A stretch of DNA of 64,000 nt from Chryseobacterium cucumeris (GCF_016775705.1 NZ_CP068760.1:4278001-4342000), one strand, 5' to 3'. Shown: positions 25,192 through 34,353, counted from the stretch's first letter. The notes: a model not told the origin generated them from the sequence alone. Numbers and translations: made by a program.

Positions 25192-26079
25192 ATGGAAACA
25201 TTAAAATCGGTGCTTGAAGCAAGCCACGCCAAAAAAACAAAAAATGAGTTAATTGACCTTTTATCGGGAGTAGAAAAAGTACTGACTCCGGCAGTCTATG
25301 AAAAAGTGTCAGGAATTGAAACCTCAGAACTGAGTTCATTGACGAATAAAGAATTGTTAGCCATCGTAGACGAGTTCAAAAAGAATTATGATGAAAAGTG
25401 GGAAAAATCTTTTTCCGGTGCCTCTTCTGAGATCATGAAACTGATTGCCGGTAGAATGGCTGCCGATGAAGAGATCTTCAGAACTTCAGATGCTGCCAAT
25501 GCAGATTTTGCAGCAGAATTGGGAAGCATCGACTTTGCAACGATTATTGGCGGACCTTTGGATGCTTGTGTAAAAGCACAGTCCAATGCCTCAATTGCCA
25601 CCGTTAATTTCATCAACGAAGTCGGGTTCGAACTTACAGATCCGGCCAATGCTGCCAGTCCTAAAAAACTGAGAATGGCAGAATTCAAATACAAAAAAAA
25701 TATTCCGAACCCGGATTTTAAAGAAGATGAGCCGGTAAGTGCCACCAACCCTAAAATGATTCCGAACGACGTGGAAATTTCAGTGCCTTTTATTGCTTTG
25801 CTGAATGTTCCGAGCTTCAGAATTGAGACCTGTGAAGTAGACTTTAATGTGAAACTTAATTCTACATACACAAAAGACGTAAGTGATGAATTCGGGATCA
25901 ATGCCGGAGTATCCGGTGGATGGGGACCTGTGAAATTCAAAGTGGATGTATCCTATAAGAGAACTTCCAGTACAGGAATCAAAGTGGAAAAAGAATATTC
26001 TCTTGGGGTAAAAGTGCGTGCAACCAATGACGAAATGCCTGCAGGGCTTGAAAAAGTGCTTGGACTTCTTTCACAATAA
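25192..26079 (+). CDS. DUF2589 domain protein
   Basis: This 295-residue protein has no signal peptide or membrane segment. Its central part, TIIGGPLDACVKAQSNASIA (about 119-138), and its C terminus (DEMPAGLEKVLGLL) match the DUF2589 family as I know it, a group without established function. The first 100 residues are helical and extra to that core. A long beta region follows, including GVSGGWGPVKFKVDVSYK. It heads a five-gene cluster with tight spacing that ends in a subtilisin-like protease. A structural or membrane-associated substrate for that protease is one possibility, but the sequence does not prove it. Confidence 0.65.
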   Translation: METLKSVLEASHAKKTKNELIDLLSGVEKVLTPAVYEKVSGIETSELSSLTNKELLAIVDEFKKNYDEKWEKSFSGASSEIMKLIAGRMAADEEIFRTSDAANADFAAELGSIDFATIIGGPLDACVKAQSNASIATVNFINEVGFELTDPANAASPKKLRMAEFKYKKNIPNPDFKEDEPVSATNPKMIPNDVEISVPFIALLNVPSFRIETCEVDFNVKLNSTYTKDVSDEFGINAGVSGGWGPVKFKVDVSYKRTSSTGIKVEKEYSLGVKVRATNDEMPAGLEKVLGLLSQ

Positions 26080-26094
26080 AAGATTTTACGAAAG

Positions 26095-26790
26095 ATGATA
26101 AAACTATCAGATTACCTGGATTATCTCAACAACGAGATAATTCAGGCTCGTAAAAAAGCAGATGAGAATGCGGTTCTTATTGCCAAAGAATATGCCCGCC
26201 ATGAATATCTTAAGTATTTCAAGGTTCCGCGCTATGCTCTGCCTAGTGTAAAGATGGACATTCCGATTAAAATTACGGATATCGATTCAGATCCCAAATA
26301 TAATTTTAAACTGAATGAAGATCAGTTTGTGACAGAAATAAATGAAAGAATCCGTCTGGTGAATAGGGAGAAGAAATTTAATATTCCCGAAATCAGCAAA
26401 AGACAGCTTCAGACTGAAGAATTCAGAACCCTGTTCAGCAAGCTGGAAAAGAATGATCAGAAATTTGGGAAACTTCCTGCCAATGAAGTGCTCAAGCTGG
26501 ATCTCAGAAATAAAATGCAGCTTTTAAATTCAGGGATCTTCAGACCGCAGGAAGGAACAGAAGAAGAAACCGATGAACTGAAAGAAATTTTTTCAAAAGT
26601 TCTGCTGAATAAATATACGCTGGTGAATGCAAAGCTGAACAGCATTTACATAGATCCCAATACAAGTGCGGCAGAAGATAAAGACAAATTATTCATCAAC
26701 CTGCATGTGGAAATGGAGGAGGAAGGAATCAGAATTGTGTCTTACAAAGATAAAGACGGCAACGAAATAGAACAGATAACTTTTGAGTAA
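26095..26790 (+). CDS. uncharacterised protein of the DUF2589-protease cluster
   Basis: This 231-residue soluble protein starts 15 bp after the DUF2589 gene. Its N terminus (LSDYLDYLNNEIIQARKKAD) has the Ala/Gln/Lys-rich helical look of DUF2589 neighbours. A segment ending VPRYALPSVKMDIPIKI resembles the strand that opens the beta part of such proteins. The C terminus is acidic and beta-like (KLFINLHVEMEEEGIRI). I do not recognise a named domain. The stop overlaps the next start as TAATG, so translation is coupled. Confidence 0.6.
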   Translation: MIKLSDYLDYLNNEIIQARKKADENAVLIAKEYARHEYLKYFKVPRYALPSVKMDIPIKITDIDSDPKYNFKLNEDQFVTEINERIRLVNREKKFNIPEISKRQLQTEEFRTLFSKLEKNDQKFGKLPANEVLKLDLRNKMQLLNSGIFRPQEGTEEETDELKEIFSKVLLNKYTLVNAKLNSIYIDPNTSAAEDKDKLFINLHVEMEEEGIRIVSYKDKDGNEIEQITFE

Positions 26791-27368
26791 TGCAGGAACT
26801 TATTCACTTTACGGTACAGAAAATCAAAGAACTGCTGGAACAGTTCAATGAAGTTCAGGCTTTATACCTGTCAAAATCATTTGACTTTGATGCCCGGTTC
26901 GATGCGTTTCTCAACGAGGTTCTGGAGTATTTCCGTACCAAAGGAAACACCAGTCATGAATCTGAAGTGCTGAAGGTAATGAATATGATTTCTACCGTTA
27001 AAAGAGGCTTTAATCCTATTAAAATGGAAAAAATAATGACGGGAAGAAGAGAAATGCTTGCAGGATTCTCATTTAACGGAATGGAAAGTATTTATGATAT
27101 TCTGATGGAAATATATGCCAGGGAAAATAAAAAACTTGATGAGGCGGAAGAACTTATTTCAGGAATCATTGTCTCATTATATCAAAATGGTATTCTGGAT
27201 GATGAAAAGCTGAAGGACATGAATTCCGTGCCTAAAATTGAACGTTTCTGGACTTCACTGGCTGAACAGAATACAGCGATATCAGGAATTAATAAAAAGC
27301 TCAGACTGACCATTATTCCGGAGGATATTTTTCTTATTCTCGAAAAGATATTTCTGAAGTTAATTTAA
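26790..27368 (+). CDS. uncharacterised helical protein of the DUF2589-protease cluster
   Basis: This 192-residue, almost wholly helical, charged protein has no signal peptide and no membrane segment. I cannot place it in a family. Its start codon overlaps the previous stop by one base (26790), which indicates coordinated expression with the 231-residue protein. The protease gene begins 11 bp later. A scaffold or adaptor role would fit the composition, but this is a guess. Confidence 0.55.
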   Translation: MQELIHFTVQKIKELLEQFNEVQALYLSKSFDFDARFDAFLNEVLEYFRTKGNTSHESEVLKVMNMISTVKRGFNPIKMEKIMTGRREMLAGFSFNGMESIYDILMEIYARENKKLDEAEELISGIIVSLYQNGILDDEKLKDMNSVPKIERFWTSLAEQNTAISGINKKLRLTIIPEDIFLILEKIFLKLI

Positions 27369-27379
27369 AAAAGATCATT

Positions 27380-28642
27380 ATGGAAACCGGAAGATATATT
27401 GTTCTGCTACAGAACCAGCAGAAAAATGCACTCAAAAAAATTGAGAAAGAGCTGGAAGTGAGTATCACCTCTTCAGAATTTCTATCGAAAGAAAATCGTT
27501 CCTATGAAATCATTGATCAGGACAATGGTGTACTTTACAAAAATCTTGGTGTTCTGGTGGTGGAAAATATGGATGAAGACCAATTGAAAAGTGCTGTGAA
27601 AGATGAATCCAATTCTATTGTATACTACGAAAAAGAAAGGGAATTTTTTCCTGCAGATGAATTGCAATTGATTAATGAGCTTAAAAAGCAGTCGGCCGGG
27701 CTTGCAGAAAAAATCTCAGAACTTGAAAAATATATTACCAGCAAACCTTTACCTCAAAAATCATTCATTGAAATGGAATGGGGATTAAAAGCGATCGGAC
27801 TGGAAAATGCCAGCTATACAGGAAAAGGTATTGATGTATGCATTCTTGATACCGGACTTGAAATTTCCCATCCGGATTTTTCCGCCGAAGTGATTGAAGG
27901 GAAATCTTTCATAGATGGTGAGGACTGGAACAGAGATCCAAACGGACATGGTACCCACTGTGCAGGAGTGGCTGCAGGAAATACAAGAAGTGATAACGGA
28001 AGACGTTACGGAATAGCTAAGGATTGCAACCTGAAAATAGCAAAAGTACTCGCAGATAATGGAAGAGGAACTACCAGCAGTGTCATTGATGCGATAGACT
28101 GGGCCATTTCGAAGAAATTCAGAATATTGTCTCTTTCACTAGCTTCTCCTGTGAAGTTTGATGATCAGCCGTCTGTTCTTTTTGAAACCATTGGAGAAAG
28201 AGCACTGGAAAATAACTGCCTTATTATCGCAGCAGCAGGAAATGATAGCAACAGACCACAGATTCCACAACCTGTTTCAATGCCGGCCAATTCAAAATCG
28301 ATCATGGCTGTTGGAGCTATTGACGGACAAATGAAGATCGCCAGATTTTCAAACGCAGGTCTTAATCCATCTACAGGCGGAAACATCAATGTCTGTGCTC
28401 CCGGAGTAGATATTATCAGTTCCTATCCTAAAAATGCGAAGAACAAAAATAACCTGTACTATACAATGAGTGGTACCAGTATGGCCGCACCGCATGTTTC
28501 AGGGCTTGCAGCGTTGTATATGGAACAGTTTCCCGATAAATCGGCAAAAGAGATCTGGGAACTGATTGAAAACAAAGCAAGACCTGTTGAAGGGATAAAA
28601 TACAGAGATATTGGAAATGGTTTAATACAGGTATACCTATGA
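27380..28642 (+). CDS. cytoplasmic subtilisin-like S8 peptidase with N-terminal propeptide-like domain
   Basis: This 420-residue serine protease has the full triad: Asp157 (ILDTG), His190 (NGHGTHCAG), Ser367 (SGTSMAAPH), plus oxyanion Asn288 (AAAGN). Residues 5-90 (RYIVLL to about YYEKERE) resemble the I9 propeptide fold that chaperones and inhibits subtilases. Unlike typical extracellular subtilisins it has no signal peptide, so it should stay in the cytoplasm unless exported otherwise. The next gene overlaps its stop by four bases (ATGA) and encodes a tiny propeptide-like protein. Regulated intracellular proteolysis within the cluster is the simplest reading. Confidence 0.85.
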   Translation: METGRYIVLLQNQQKNALKKIEKELEVSITSSEFLSKENRSYEIIDQDNGVLYKNLGVLVVENMDEDQLKSAVKDESNSIVYYEKEREFFPADELQLINELKKQSAGLAEKISELEKYITSKPLPQKSFIEMEWGLKAIGLENASYTGKGIDVCILDTGLEISHPDFSAEVIEGKSFIDGEDWNRDPNGHGTHCAGVAAGNTRSDNGRRYGIAKDCNLKIAKVLADNGRGTTSSVIDAIDWAISKKFRILSLSLASPVKFDDQPSVLFETIGERALENNCLIIAAAGNDSNRPQIPQPVSMPANSKSIMAVGAIDGQMKIARFSNAGLNPSTGGNINVCAPGVDIISSYPKNAKNKNNLYYTMSGTSMAAPHVSGLAALYMEQFPDKSAKEIWELIENKARPVEGIKYRDIGNGLIQVYL

Positions 28643-28842
28643 TCACTTATCTCGCAGTTTTAAAGAAAGATATAAATTTTAAAAGGCTTGAAGCTCTTCT
28701 CAAAAGTAAAGGCATAAAACTGGCCTCTCACTATAAAACCTTGGGAATTGTAAAACTTGAAAGTCAGCTGCCGGTTTTGGAGTCCGAATTTCAGGAATAT
28801 TTTATATCTGTAGAAGAAGAAAAAGATAATTTAACAATATAA
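28639..28842 (+). CDS. 67-residue stand-alone I9-propeptide-like protein
   Basis: The product MITYLAVLKKDINFKRLEAL and onward lines up by eye with the N-terminal domain of the adjacent protease: a first strand (YLAVL against YIVLL), a helix, a second strand (YKTLGIVKLE against YKNLGVLVVE), a second helix, and a last strand before acidic residues. The ATGA overlap with the protease gene implies coupled, near-equimolar synthesis. By analogy with free I9-type inhibitors it may hold the protease inactive. Similarity was judged without alignment software, so confidence is moderate. Confidence 0.6.
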   Translation: MITYLAVLKKDINFKRLEALLKSKGIKLASHYKTLGIVKLESQLPVLESEFQEYFISVEEEKDNLTI

Positions 28843-28852
28843 TCACATCAAT

Positions 28853-28886
28853 AAAGCTTTTCTGTCGCAGAGAAGTTTTATTTTTG
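28853..28886 (+). terminator. terminator of the DUF2589-protease cluster, overlapping the next -7 box
   Basis: The stem CTTTTCTG (28857-28864) / CAGAGAAG (28868-28875) has one G-U pair and ends in TTTTATTTTTG. The last eight bases, TATTTTTG (28879-28886), also match the -7 promoter consensus for the following gene. Confidence 0.6.
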
Positions 28887-28908
28887 TCTCTTAATGATAA
28901 AATAACAT

Positions 28909-29736
28909 ATGAATTTCAGATTTTCAATGGTGTTTCTGATGTTTTTTGCATTGGGATTTTCACAGGACCTTACCGTAATGAGTTTTAATATCAGACTGAA
29001 TGTAGAGTCAGATAAAGACAATGCCTGGCCAAAAAGAAAGCAGGATGTTGCCGATTTACTGACGTATTATCATCCTGATTATTTCGGGGTACAGGAAGCG
29101 CTTCCGGAACAGATGAAAGATATTAAATCAGGATTAAAAAACTATGATTATATAGGAGTAGGAAGAGATGACGGCAAAGAGAAAGGAGAGTTTTCTGCCA
29201 TCTTTTATGACACAAACAGACTTGAAGCAGTAAAATCAGGAACATTCTGGTTATCTGAAACTCCGGAAAAACCGTCAAAAGGCTGGGATGCGGCACTGAA
29301 CAGGATCTGTACTTACGCCATATTTAAAGATAAAAAATCGAAGAAAAAATTCCTGGCAATGAATCTTCATTTTGATCATGTAGGAAATGTGGCAAGAGTA
29401 AAATCTTCGGAACTGATTCTGAAAAAAATCAAAGAACTGAATCCAAAAAACCTTCCGGTAACGCTGAGCGGAGATTTTAACCTGACAGATGATTCAGAAC
29501 CGATTAAAATTCTTTCCCAGAATATGAAAGATACTTTCTATCATTCAGAGACGAAGCATTACGGCCCTGTAGGAACTTTCACCGCTTTTGATGTCAATAC
29601 AGTCCCGAAAGACCGAATCGATTATATTTTTACACAAGGCTTTAAGATCAGATCTCACAGACATATCAATGACAGAAGAGAAAATCTTTTGTATCCGTCA
29701 GACCATTTTCCGGTGATCGTGAATCTTTCCCTATAA
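28909..29736 (+). CDS. secreted endonuclease/exonuclease/phosphatase family protein
   Basis: The 275-residue protein has a signal peptide (MNFRFSMVFLMFFALGFSQ) and the EEP fold of DNase I-like phosphodiesterases: VMSFNIRLN at the first strand, the metal-binding Glu in YFGVQEAL, LSGDFNLTDDSE and the terminal catalytic YPSDHFPVIV. Substrates in the family range from nucleic acids to phosphoinositides and sphingomyelin. A periplasmic or extracellular phosphodiesterase role is safe; the substrate is not. Confidence 0.85.
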   Translation: MNFRFSMVFLMFFALGFSQDLTVMSFNIRLNVESDKDNAWPKRKQDVADLLTYYHPDYFGVQEALPEQMKDIKSGLKNYDYIGVGRDDGKEKGEFSAIFYDTNRLEAVKSGTFWLSETPEKPSKGWDAALNRICTYAIFKDKKSKKKFLAMNLHFDHVGNVARVKSSELILKKIKELNPKNLPVTLSGDFNLTDDSEPIKILSQNMKDTFYHSETKHYGPVGTFTAFDVNTVPKDRIDYIFTQGFKIRSHRHINDRRENLLYPSDHFPVIVNLSL

Positions 29737-29739
29737 AAA

Positions 29740-30426
29740 TCAATTGGTTGGAAAATCAATTTCAAATCCAATTCCTCTCAGGGATTGGATTTTTATTTGG
29801 GGATCATGGATGAAATATTTACGAAGCCTGCTGATAAACACATCAAGACTTCTTCCGGTAAAATAATCATTGGTTTCCCAGAGATTATCAAGAATATTAT
29901 CTCTGGTGATGATCGTCCGGTTGTGTTTCAGAAGGTACAGCAGTAATTCCTGTTCCCGTATGGTCAATCGGGTATTCCCGTCAGGATGTGACAACAGAAG
30001 TTTGGTAGTATCCAGTGAAAACTCTCCTATTTTTATTTGGCTTTCCGTAACGGCGGGAAGTGTTCTTTTCAGAATATTTTTAATTCGTAAAACAAGTTCT
30101 TCAGGGTCGCAAGGCTTGGAAATATAATCGTCGGCACCTATTTTCAATCCGGTCAATCGGTCTATTTTTTGATTTTTAGCCGTTAAAAATAATAAAGGGA
30201 AATTACTTCTTTCCTTAATGATCATTTTCGCCAGAGAAAAGCCATCAATATTGGGCATCATCACATCCAGAATTCCTATCTGAAAGGGAAAATCAGCCTG
30301 AAACAATGGTACGATATCTTCCGGATTCTGAAACCAGCTGACTTCAAAATCTTCCAGTTCAAGATATTGTTTAAGAATCATTCCGAAATCCGGATCGTCT
30401 TCTGCCAGAAGGATTTTAGTTTTCAT
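29740..30426 (-). CDS. OmpR-family response regulator, second system
   Basis: I start at the ATG at 30426 (228 residues) because a longer frame adds 22 residues before the normal receiver start MKTKILLAEDDPDF. The phosphoacceptor is Asp54 (GILDVMMP) and the conserved lysine is Lys104 (ISKP). A winged-helix domain ends the chain with GRSLDVFISRLRKYF, almost the same recognition helix as the 18868 regulator. It overlaps the kinase gene by 11 bp. It probably acts at the TTAACC repeats at 31790-31903. Confidence 0.9.
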   Translation of the reverse strand: MKTKILLAEDDPDFGMILKQYLELEDFEVSWFQNPEDIVPLFQADFPFQIGILDVMMPNIDGFSLAKMIIKERSNFPLLFLTAKNQKIDRLTGLKIGADDYISKPCDPEELVLRIKNILKRTLPAVTESQIKIGEFSLDTTKLLLSHPDGNTRLTIREQELLLYLLKHNRTIITRDNILDNLWETNDYFTGRSLDVFISRLRKYFIHDPQIKIQSLRGIGFEIDFPTN

Positions 30427-31738
30427 AAGGAATTGATATTTTAAAAGTACTGCCTGTATGAAGCTGACTGGAAACCTCTGTTTTACCACCATAACTGGTA
30501 ATAATTTTTTTTACGAAATAAAGTCCCAGTCCCAGTCCTTTGCTATTGTGAATATTGTTATTCTGTATTCTGTAGAATTTTTCAAAAATAGTATTCAGTT
30601 CTTTAGCCTCCATGCCCTGACCGTTGTCGGCAACTTCAATTTCCAATTGTTGAGAATTGTTGCGGATATGTATTGTAATAACCGATGCTCCATATTTCAC
30701 ACTGTTTTCACAAAGGTTTTTAATGACTGTTTCCATCAGGTTTTTATCAAAAGGAAGTTTTTGTGAAACGGTGTTTTCGAGGTTAAAATCACAATTTGGG
30801 TAAGTAACGGAAAGATCATGAATAAAAAAGTTCCAGTTCTCAGGTTGTATAGCAGTCATTTCATCCGGAATTTCATCCTTATGAAGTTGAAGCATCAGAC
30901 TTTCGAGCCTGGAAATCTGTCTGTCTATAAGAGGCAGCGTATCGGGATTCCATTCCTTTTTTAATGCTTTGGAAGCTATTTTTAAAGTGGCAATAGGCGT
31001 TTTAAATTCATGCGAAATGTTATCCACAATGCTGTGGAGAACTTCCACCTGCTTCTGCTGCTGAATAAGATTTCTGATCGTGAAAATATAAAGCAGAAGA
31101 ACTCCCGAAAGAAGAATAATACAGCATATAATCAATAAAGTAAGCTCCTTGAAAACGATACTTTTTATATTTCTGATCTCAAAATCGGTCTGGGTTTTAA
31201 CAAGAAAAGTATTCTTTTTTTCAATATGCCCCTTATCCGAATCATTTCTTTTGGTACTGGAGGTTTCCCAGCTTCCGATACTCGCAATACGCGGCTTTTT
31301 GATCTTGTCTTTTGTCTCAAAAATAACAATAGGTTCGGTAATTACTTTTGAACTGTCCGGAAGATGTACAATAGAAAGATATCTTATTCTGGCCGAAATT
31401 TCGTAACCGTCTTTCTGATAACGGCTGTCAATATAATGAATCAGTCTTTCTCTGGCAGATTTCCTGTTTTCTATGAAATAGCGGAGAAAATCTTTTTTGC
31501 TGATCTCCTTATTATGATACTGTATGATGATTTCCTGAAGAGAGTCATCATTCCTTTCTTTTACTTCCTGTATATCTTCAAGATCGTCTGTGTAATTGGT
31601 AAGCCCGTCATTCACGGATCTGTAGATGTCCCTCTCTTTTACCTGATAGGTTTTATACATAAAATAAACCTGAATTCCCAGTAAAAGCAGGAACAGAGCG
31701 GCAAAAACCGAAATCAGAATTTTACTTTTGGCTATCAT
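30416..31738 (-). CDS. sensor histidine kinase, second system
   Basis: The 440-residue kinase has transmembrane helices at about 7-27 and 198-221 with a 170-residue charged periplasmic region between. The HisKA motif VDNISHEFKTPIATL has phosphoacceptor His243. The ATPase domain has NLCENSVKYG, VADNGQGM and GLGLGLYFVKK. It is transcribed divergently from an outer-membrane barrel gene, its probable target. The architecture parallels the 19564 kinase, so the two systems look like paralogues. Confidence 0.9.
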   Translation of the reverse strand: MIAKSKILISVFAALFLLLLGIQVYFMYKTYQVKERDIYRSVNDGLTNYTDDLEDIQEVKERNDDSLQEIIIQYHNKEISKKDFLRYFIENRKSARERLIHYIDSRYQKDGYEISARIRYLSIVHLPDSSKVITEPIVIFETKDKIKKPRIASIGSWETSSTKRNDSDKGHIEKKNTFLVKTQTDFEIRNIKSIVFKELTLLIICCIILLSGVLLLYIFTIRNLIQQQKQVEVLHSIVDNISHEFKTPIATLKIASKALKKEWNPDTLPLIDRQISRLESLMLQLHKDEIPDEMTAIQPENWNFFIHDLSVTYPNCDFNLENTVSQKLPFDKNLMETVIKNLCENSVKYGASVITIHIRNNSQQLEIEVADNGQGMEAKELNTIFEKFYRIQNNNIHNSKGLGLGLYFVKKIITSYGGKTEVSSQLHTGSTFKISIPYEN

Positions 31739-31789
31739 TAAAACAAAGATAAAACTTTAGCCATGTTCCGGGAATGATTATTTTATTAT

Positions 31790-31932
31790 TAACCTTCCGT
31801 TAACCATAGTTTTGAATCTTCAAAAACAGTTTCATTTCTTTATCAGAAGCTGGTAATTTTATGACAGAAAAGATATTAACCCATCATTAACCTTCTATTA
31901 ACCGTTTTTTTTCCAGCCAATATAGAATTTTG
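31790..31932 (+). promoter_or_regulatory. phased TTAACC repeats and -7-like box before the barrel gene
   Basis: TTAACC occurs at 31790 and 31801 (11 bp apart) and again at 31876, 31887 and 31898 (each 11 bp apart). The last repeat ends exactly 21 bp before GAATTTTG (31925-31932), a -7 box with one mismatch. The same spacing is seen at the DUF1573 promoter. This is a probable binding array for the adjacent OmpR-type regulator. Confidence 0.7.
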
Positions 31933-31983
31933 TACCCATAGAACAGAACAATAGTTTTTGTTTGAACGGATAAAAAAATAACC

Positions 31984-34353
31984 ATGTATAAAATTCTTTT
32001 TCTTCTGTGTTTTCCAGCTTTGATTCTTGCCCAGCAACAAAAAACTGAAGGTACAGTGATGAACACCGAAAATGAAAAACTTTCTTTCGTAAAGGTAGAA
32101 GTATATAACGCTCAGAATGCATTGATCAAAGAATTAAAAACGGATGAACACGGGAAGTTTGTACTCCAGGGTATAGAAAAACAGGATGTAAAGCTGATAG
32201 TTAAAAATCAGGGATATTCTTTATTTGAGAAAAAATTGGATTTAAAAGAGCCTGAACCTCTGAATATCGTTCTTAAAAAAGAATCTCAGGAAATAGAAGG
32301 AATAGTCATGACGAAACGTAAGCCTTTGGTGAAAAGAAAGGTAGACCGTCTGGAATTTAATGTGGAAAACAGTAATATTTCTTCGCTCAATGCCTGGGAA
32401 ATCCTGAAAAATACACCAGGTGTTACTATCAGCAACAGTGTATTGAGTGTAAAGGGAAGTACCGGAATTCTGGTGACGATTAATGATAAAAAAGTAATGC
32501 TGACAGGGGATGAGCTTAAAAACCTTCTGGAGAATACACAGGGAGATGAAGTGAAATCTGTGGAAGTGATTACCAATCCACCTGCAAAATATGAAGCCTC
32601 AGGAAGCGCAGTACTGAATATCGTTCTGAAAAAGAATAAAATTGAAGGTTACCGTGGCATTCTCTCATCCAAATATGTACAGACACAATATGCGAAAGGC
32701 GTTTTCGGTCTTTCCCAATATTATAAAAAAGATAAACTTTCCATTATGGGGAGCTATTATAAAGGGCTGGGAACGTACTACCGGGAAGGAACAGATTATG
32801 TAAACTATCCGGAAAGCCAAACCCGATGGGTAAGTACAATGAACAGGAAGGATAAAAACAATAACCAGAATACCCTGAATTTTAATGTGGAATATGAACT
32901 GGACAGCCTGACCAATCTTAGCCTCAACTACTCAGGGTATTTTTCTCCAAAATCCTTCGGAACCTACAATGTTCCTACGCTGATCTTTAACCAGCAGGAT
33001 AGGGTAGAATCTGATTATACTACCATCAATGATCATCGCTCACGTTCCATCAATAACTCTGTAAGTTTTCAGATAGACAGGAAAATCAATAAGAAAAGCA
33101 GCCTTTCCTGGATCAATTATTTTACCGGAAATAATGCCGATAAATATCAGAATGTAATCACCTATCTGAATTTTGCAGGGCAACCTCCCAAAGAAGATAA
33201 TTTCCTTACCCGGAATAAAGCAGATGTTCAGCTATATTCTACCCAATTCGATTACCAATGGAAAGGGGATAAACTGGAACTAGAATCGGGGATTAAGTAT
33301 AGTTTTGTAAAAACCAGCAGTCAACTTGATTTCTCTGATAACGAGAACGGAACACTACAATACAGACCGGAAAAAAGCAGTATTTTTGATTATAAAGAAC
33401 ACAATTTTGCCTTGTATTCTTCATTAACCTACAATATCGGGAAGTGGAATTTCAAGGGAGGTCTTCGTGCGGAAATGACAGATCTTGAAGGTGTGGTTTC
33501 AGAACCTTATGAACTGAATAAAAGTAATTATTGGAAATTCTTTCCCACTTTTTATGCACAGTACACGACAGAAAATAAACAGGAATTCGGGTTCTCCTAT
33601 GGGAAAAGAATCAGCAGACCATCCTATTCATGGCTGAATCCTGCAAAATCTTACTACAATCTGTTTTCCTATTATCAGGGAGATCCCAAATTAAAAGCAA
33701 CGATTACCCACAATCTCAATCTTACTTATTCATGGAAAGACTGGAATCTGGATTTGTACTATAGAAAAGAAATTTATCCGTCCATGGAAATTTCCTATCA
33801 GGAACCAAGTACTAACAGTTTGATCTATTATTTTACCAATATTGAGAAAGGAGAGGCTTTCGGATTAAGCTTTTATAAAAATTTCCAGGTGAAACCATGG
33901 TGGAATATCATCCTTTCTGAAAACCTTGAACACAATGAAAATTATTTCACAGGAGTTGATGGAATGCTGTATAAAAATAAAGTCTGGAACTGGGTTTCAA
34001 ACATTTCAACAAGCTTTACGCTCGATAAAAACAGCGACTGGAAAATGGAAATGGGACACCGCTACTATTCTCCCGGCATACAGGGAACATTCAGGATATC
34101 TTCTCTATGGTCGGCTTATTTTGTAATGAACAGGAAATTCTTTAGTAAAAAACTGGAAGCCAGCCTTATTTTTAGCGATATTTTCAGATCCACAGAACAG
34201 AAGGTCAGTACAAAATATGCAAATCAGGATAATTATTTTCTTGATTATACCGATACTCAGGGAGTAACATTTTCATTGAAATTCAACTTTGGAAATCAAT
34301 CAGTTAAAAATGCCAAAACAATTAAAAAAACAGCCGAACAAGATAGATTGTAG
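31984..34353 (+). CDS. outer-membrane beta-barrel protein with carboxypeptidase-like N-terminal domain
   Basis: The 789-residue protein has a signal peptide (MYKILFLLCFPALILAQ). A carboxypeptidase-regulatory-like beta sandwich (about 20-95) is followed by a plug-like domain (about 110-215, LNAWEILKNTPGVTI and VEVITNPPAKYEASGSAVLN) and a large barrel. This is the OMP_b-brl_3 type of TonB-receptor relative, common in Flavobacteriia. No TonB box is obvious. The ligand is unknown. Its promoter carries the TTAACC array, so it is probably controlled by the divergent two-component system. Confidence 0.85.
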   Translation: MYKILFLLCFPALILAQQQKTEGTVMNTENEKLSFVKVEVYNAQNALIKELKTDEHGKFVLQGIEKQDVKLIVKNQGYSLFEKKLDLKEPEPLNIVLKKESQEIEGIVMTKRKPLVKRKVDRLEFNVENSNISSLNAWEILKNTPGVTISNSVLSVKGSTGILVTINDKKVMLTGDELKNLLENTQGDEVKSVEVITNPPAKYEASGSAVLNIVLKKNKIEGYRGILSSKYVQTQYAKGVFGLSQYYKKDKLSIMGSYYKGLGTYYREGTDYVNYPESQTRWVSTMNRKDKNNNQNTLNFNVEYELDSLTNLSLNYSGYFSPKSFGTYNVPTLIFNQQDRVESDYTTINDHRSRSINNSVSFQIDRKINKKSSLSWINYFTGNNADKYQNVITYLNFAGQPPKEDNFLTRNKADVQLYSTQFDYQWKGDKLELESGIKYSFVKTSSQLDFSDNENGTLQYRPEKSSIFDYKEHNFALYSSLTYNIGKWNFKGGLRAEMTDLEGVVSEPYELNKSNYWKFFPTFYAQYTTENKQEFGFSYGKRISRPSYSWLNPAKSYYNLFSYYQGDPKLKATITHNLNLTYSWKDWNLDLYYRKEIYPSMEISYQEPSTNSLIYYFTNIEKGEAFGLSFYKNFQVKPWWNIILSENLEHNENYFTGVDGMLYKNKVWNWVSNISTSFTLDKNSDWKMEMGHRYYSPGIQGTFRISSLWSAYFVMNRKFFSKKLEASLIFSDIFRSTEQKVSTKYANQDNYFLDYTDTQGVTFSLKFNFGNQSVKNAKTIKKTAEQDRL

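Noticed and set aside
25192..28842. Idea that the DUF2589 cluster is a bacterial gasdermin operon
   Set aside because: The leading protein has no lipid-modified short N terminus or gasdermin-like features that I can see, and it matches DUF2589. The protease partner alone is not enough.
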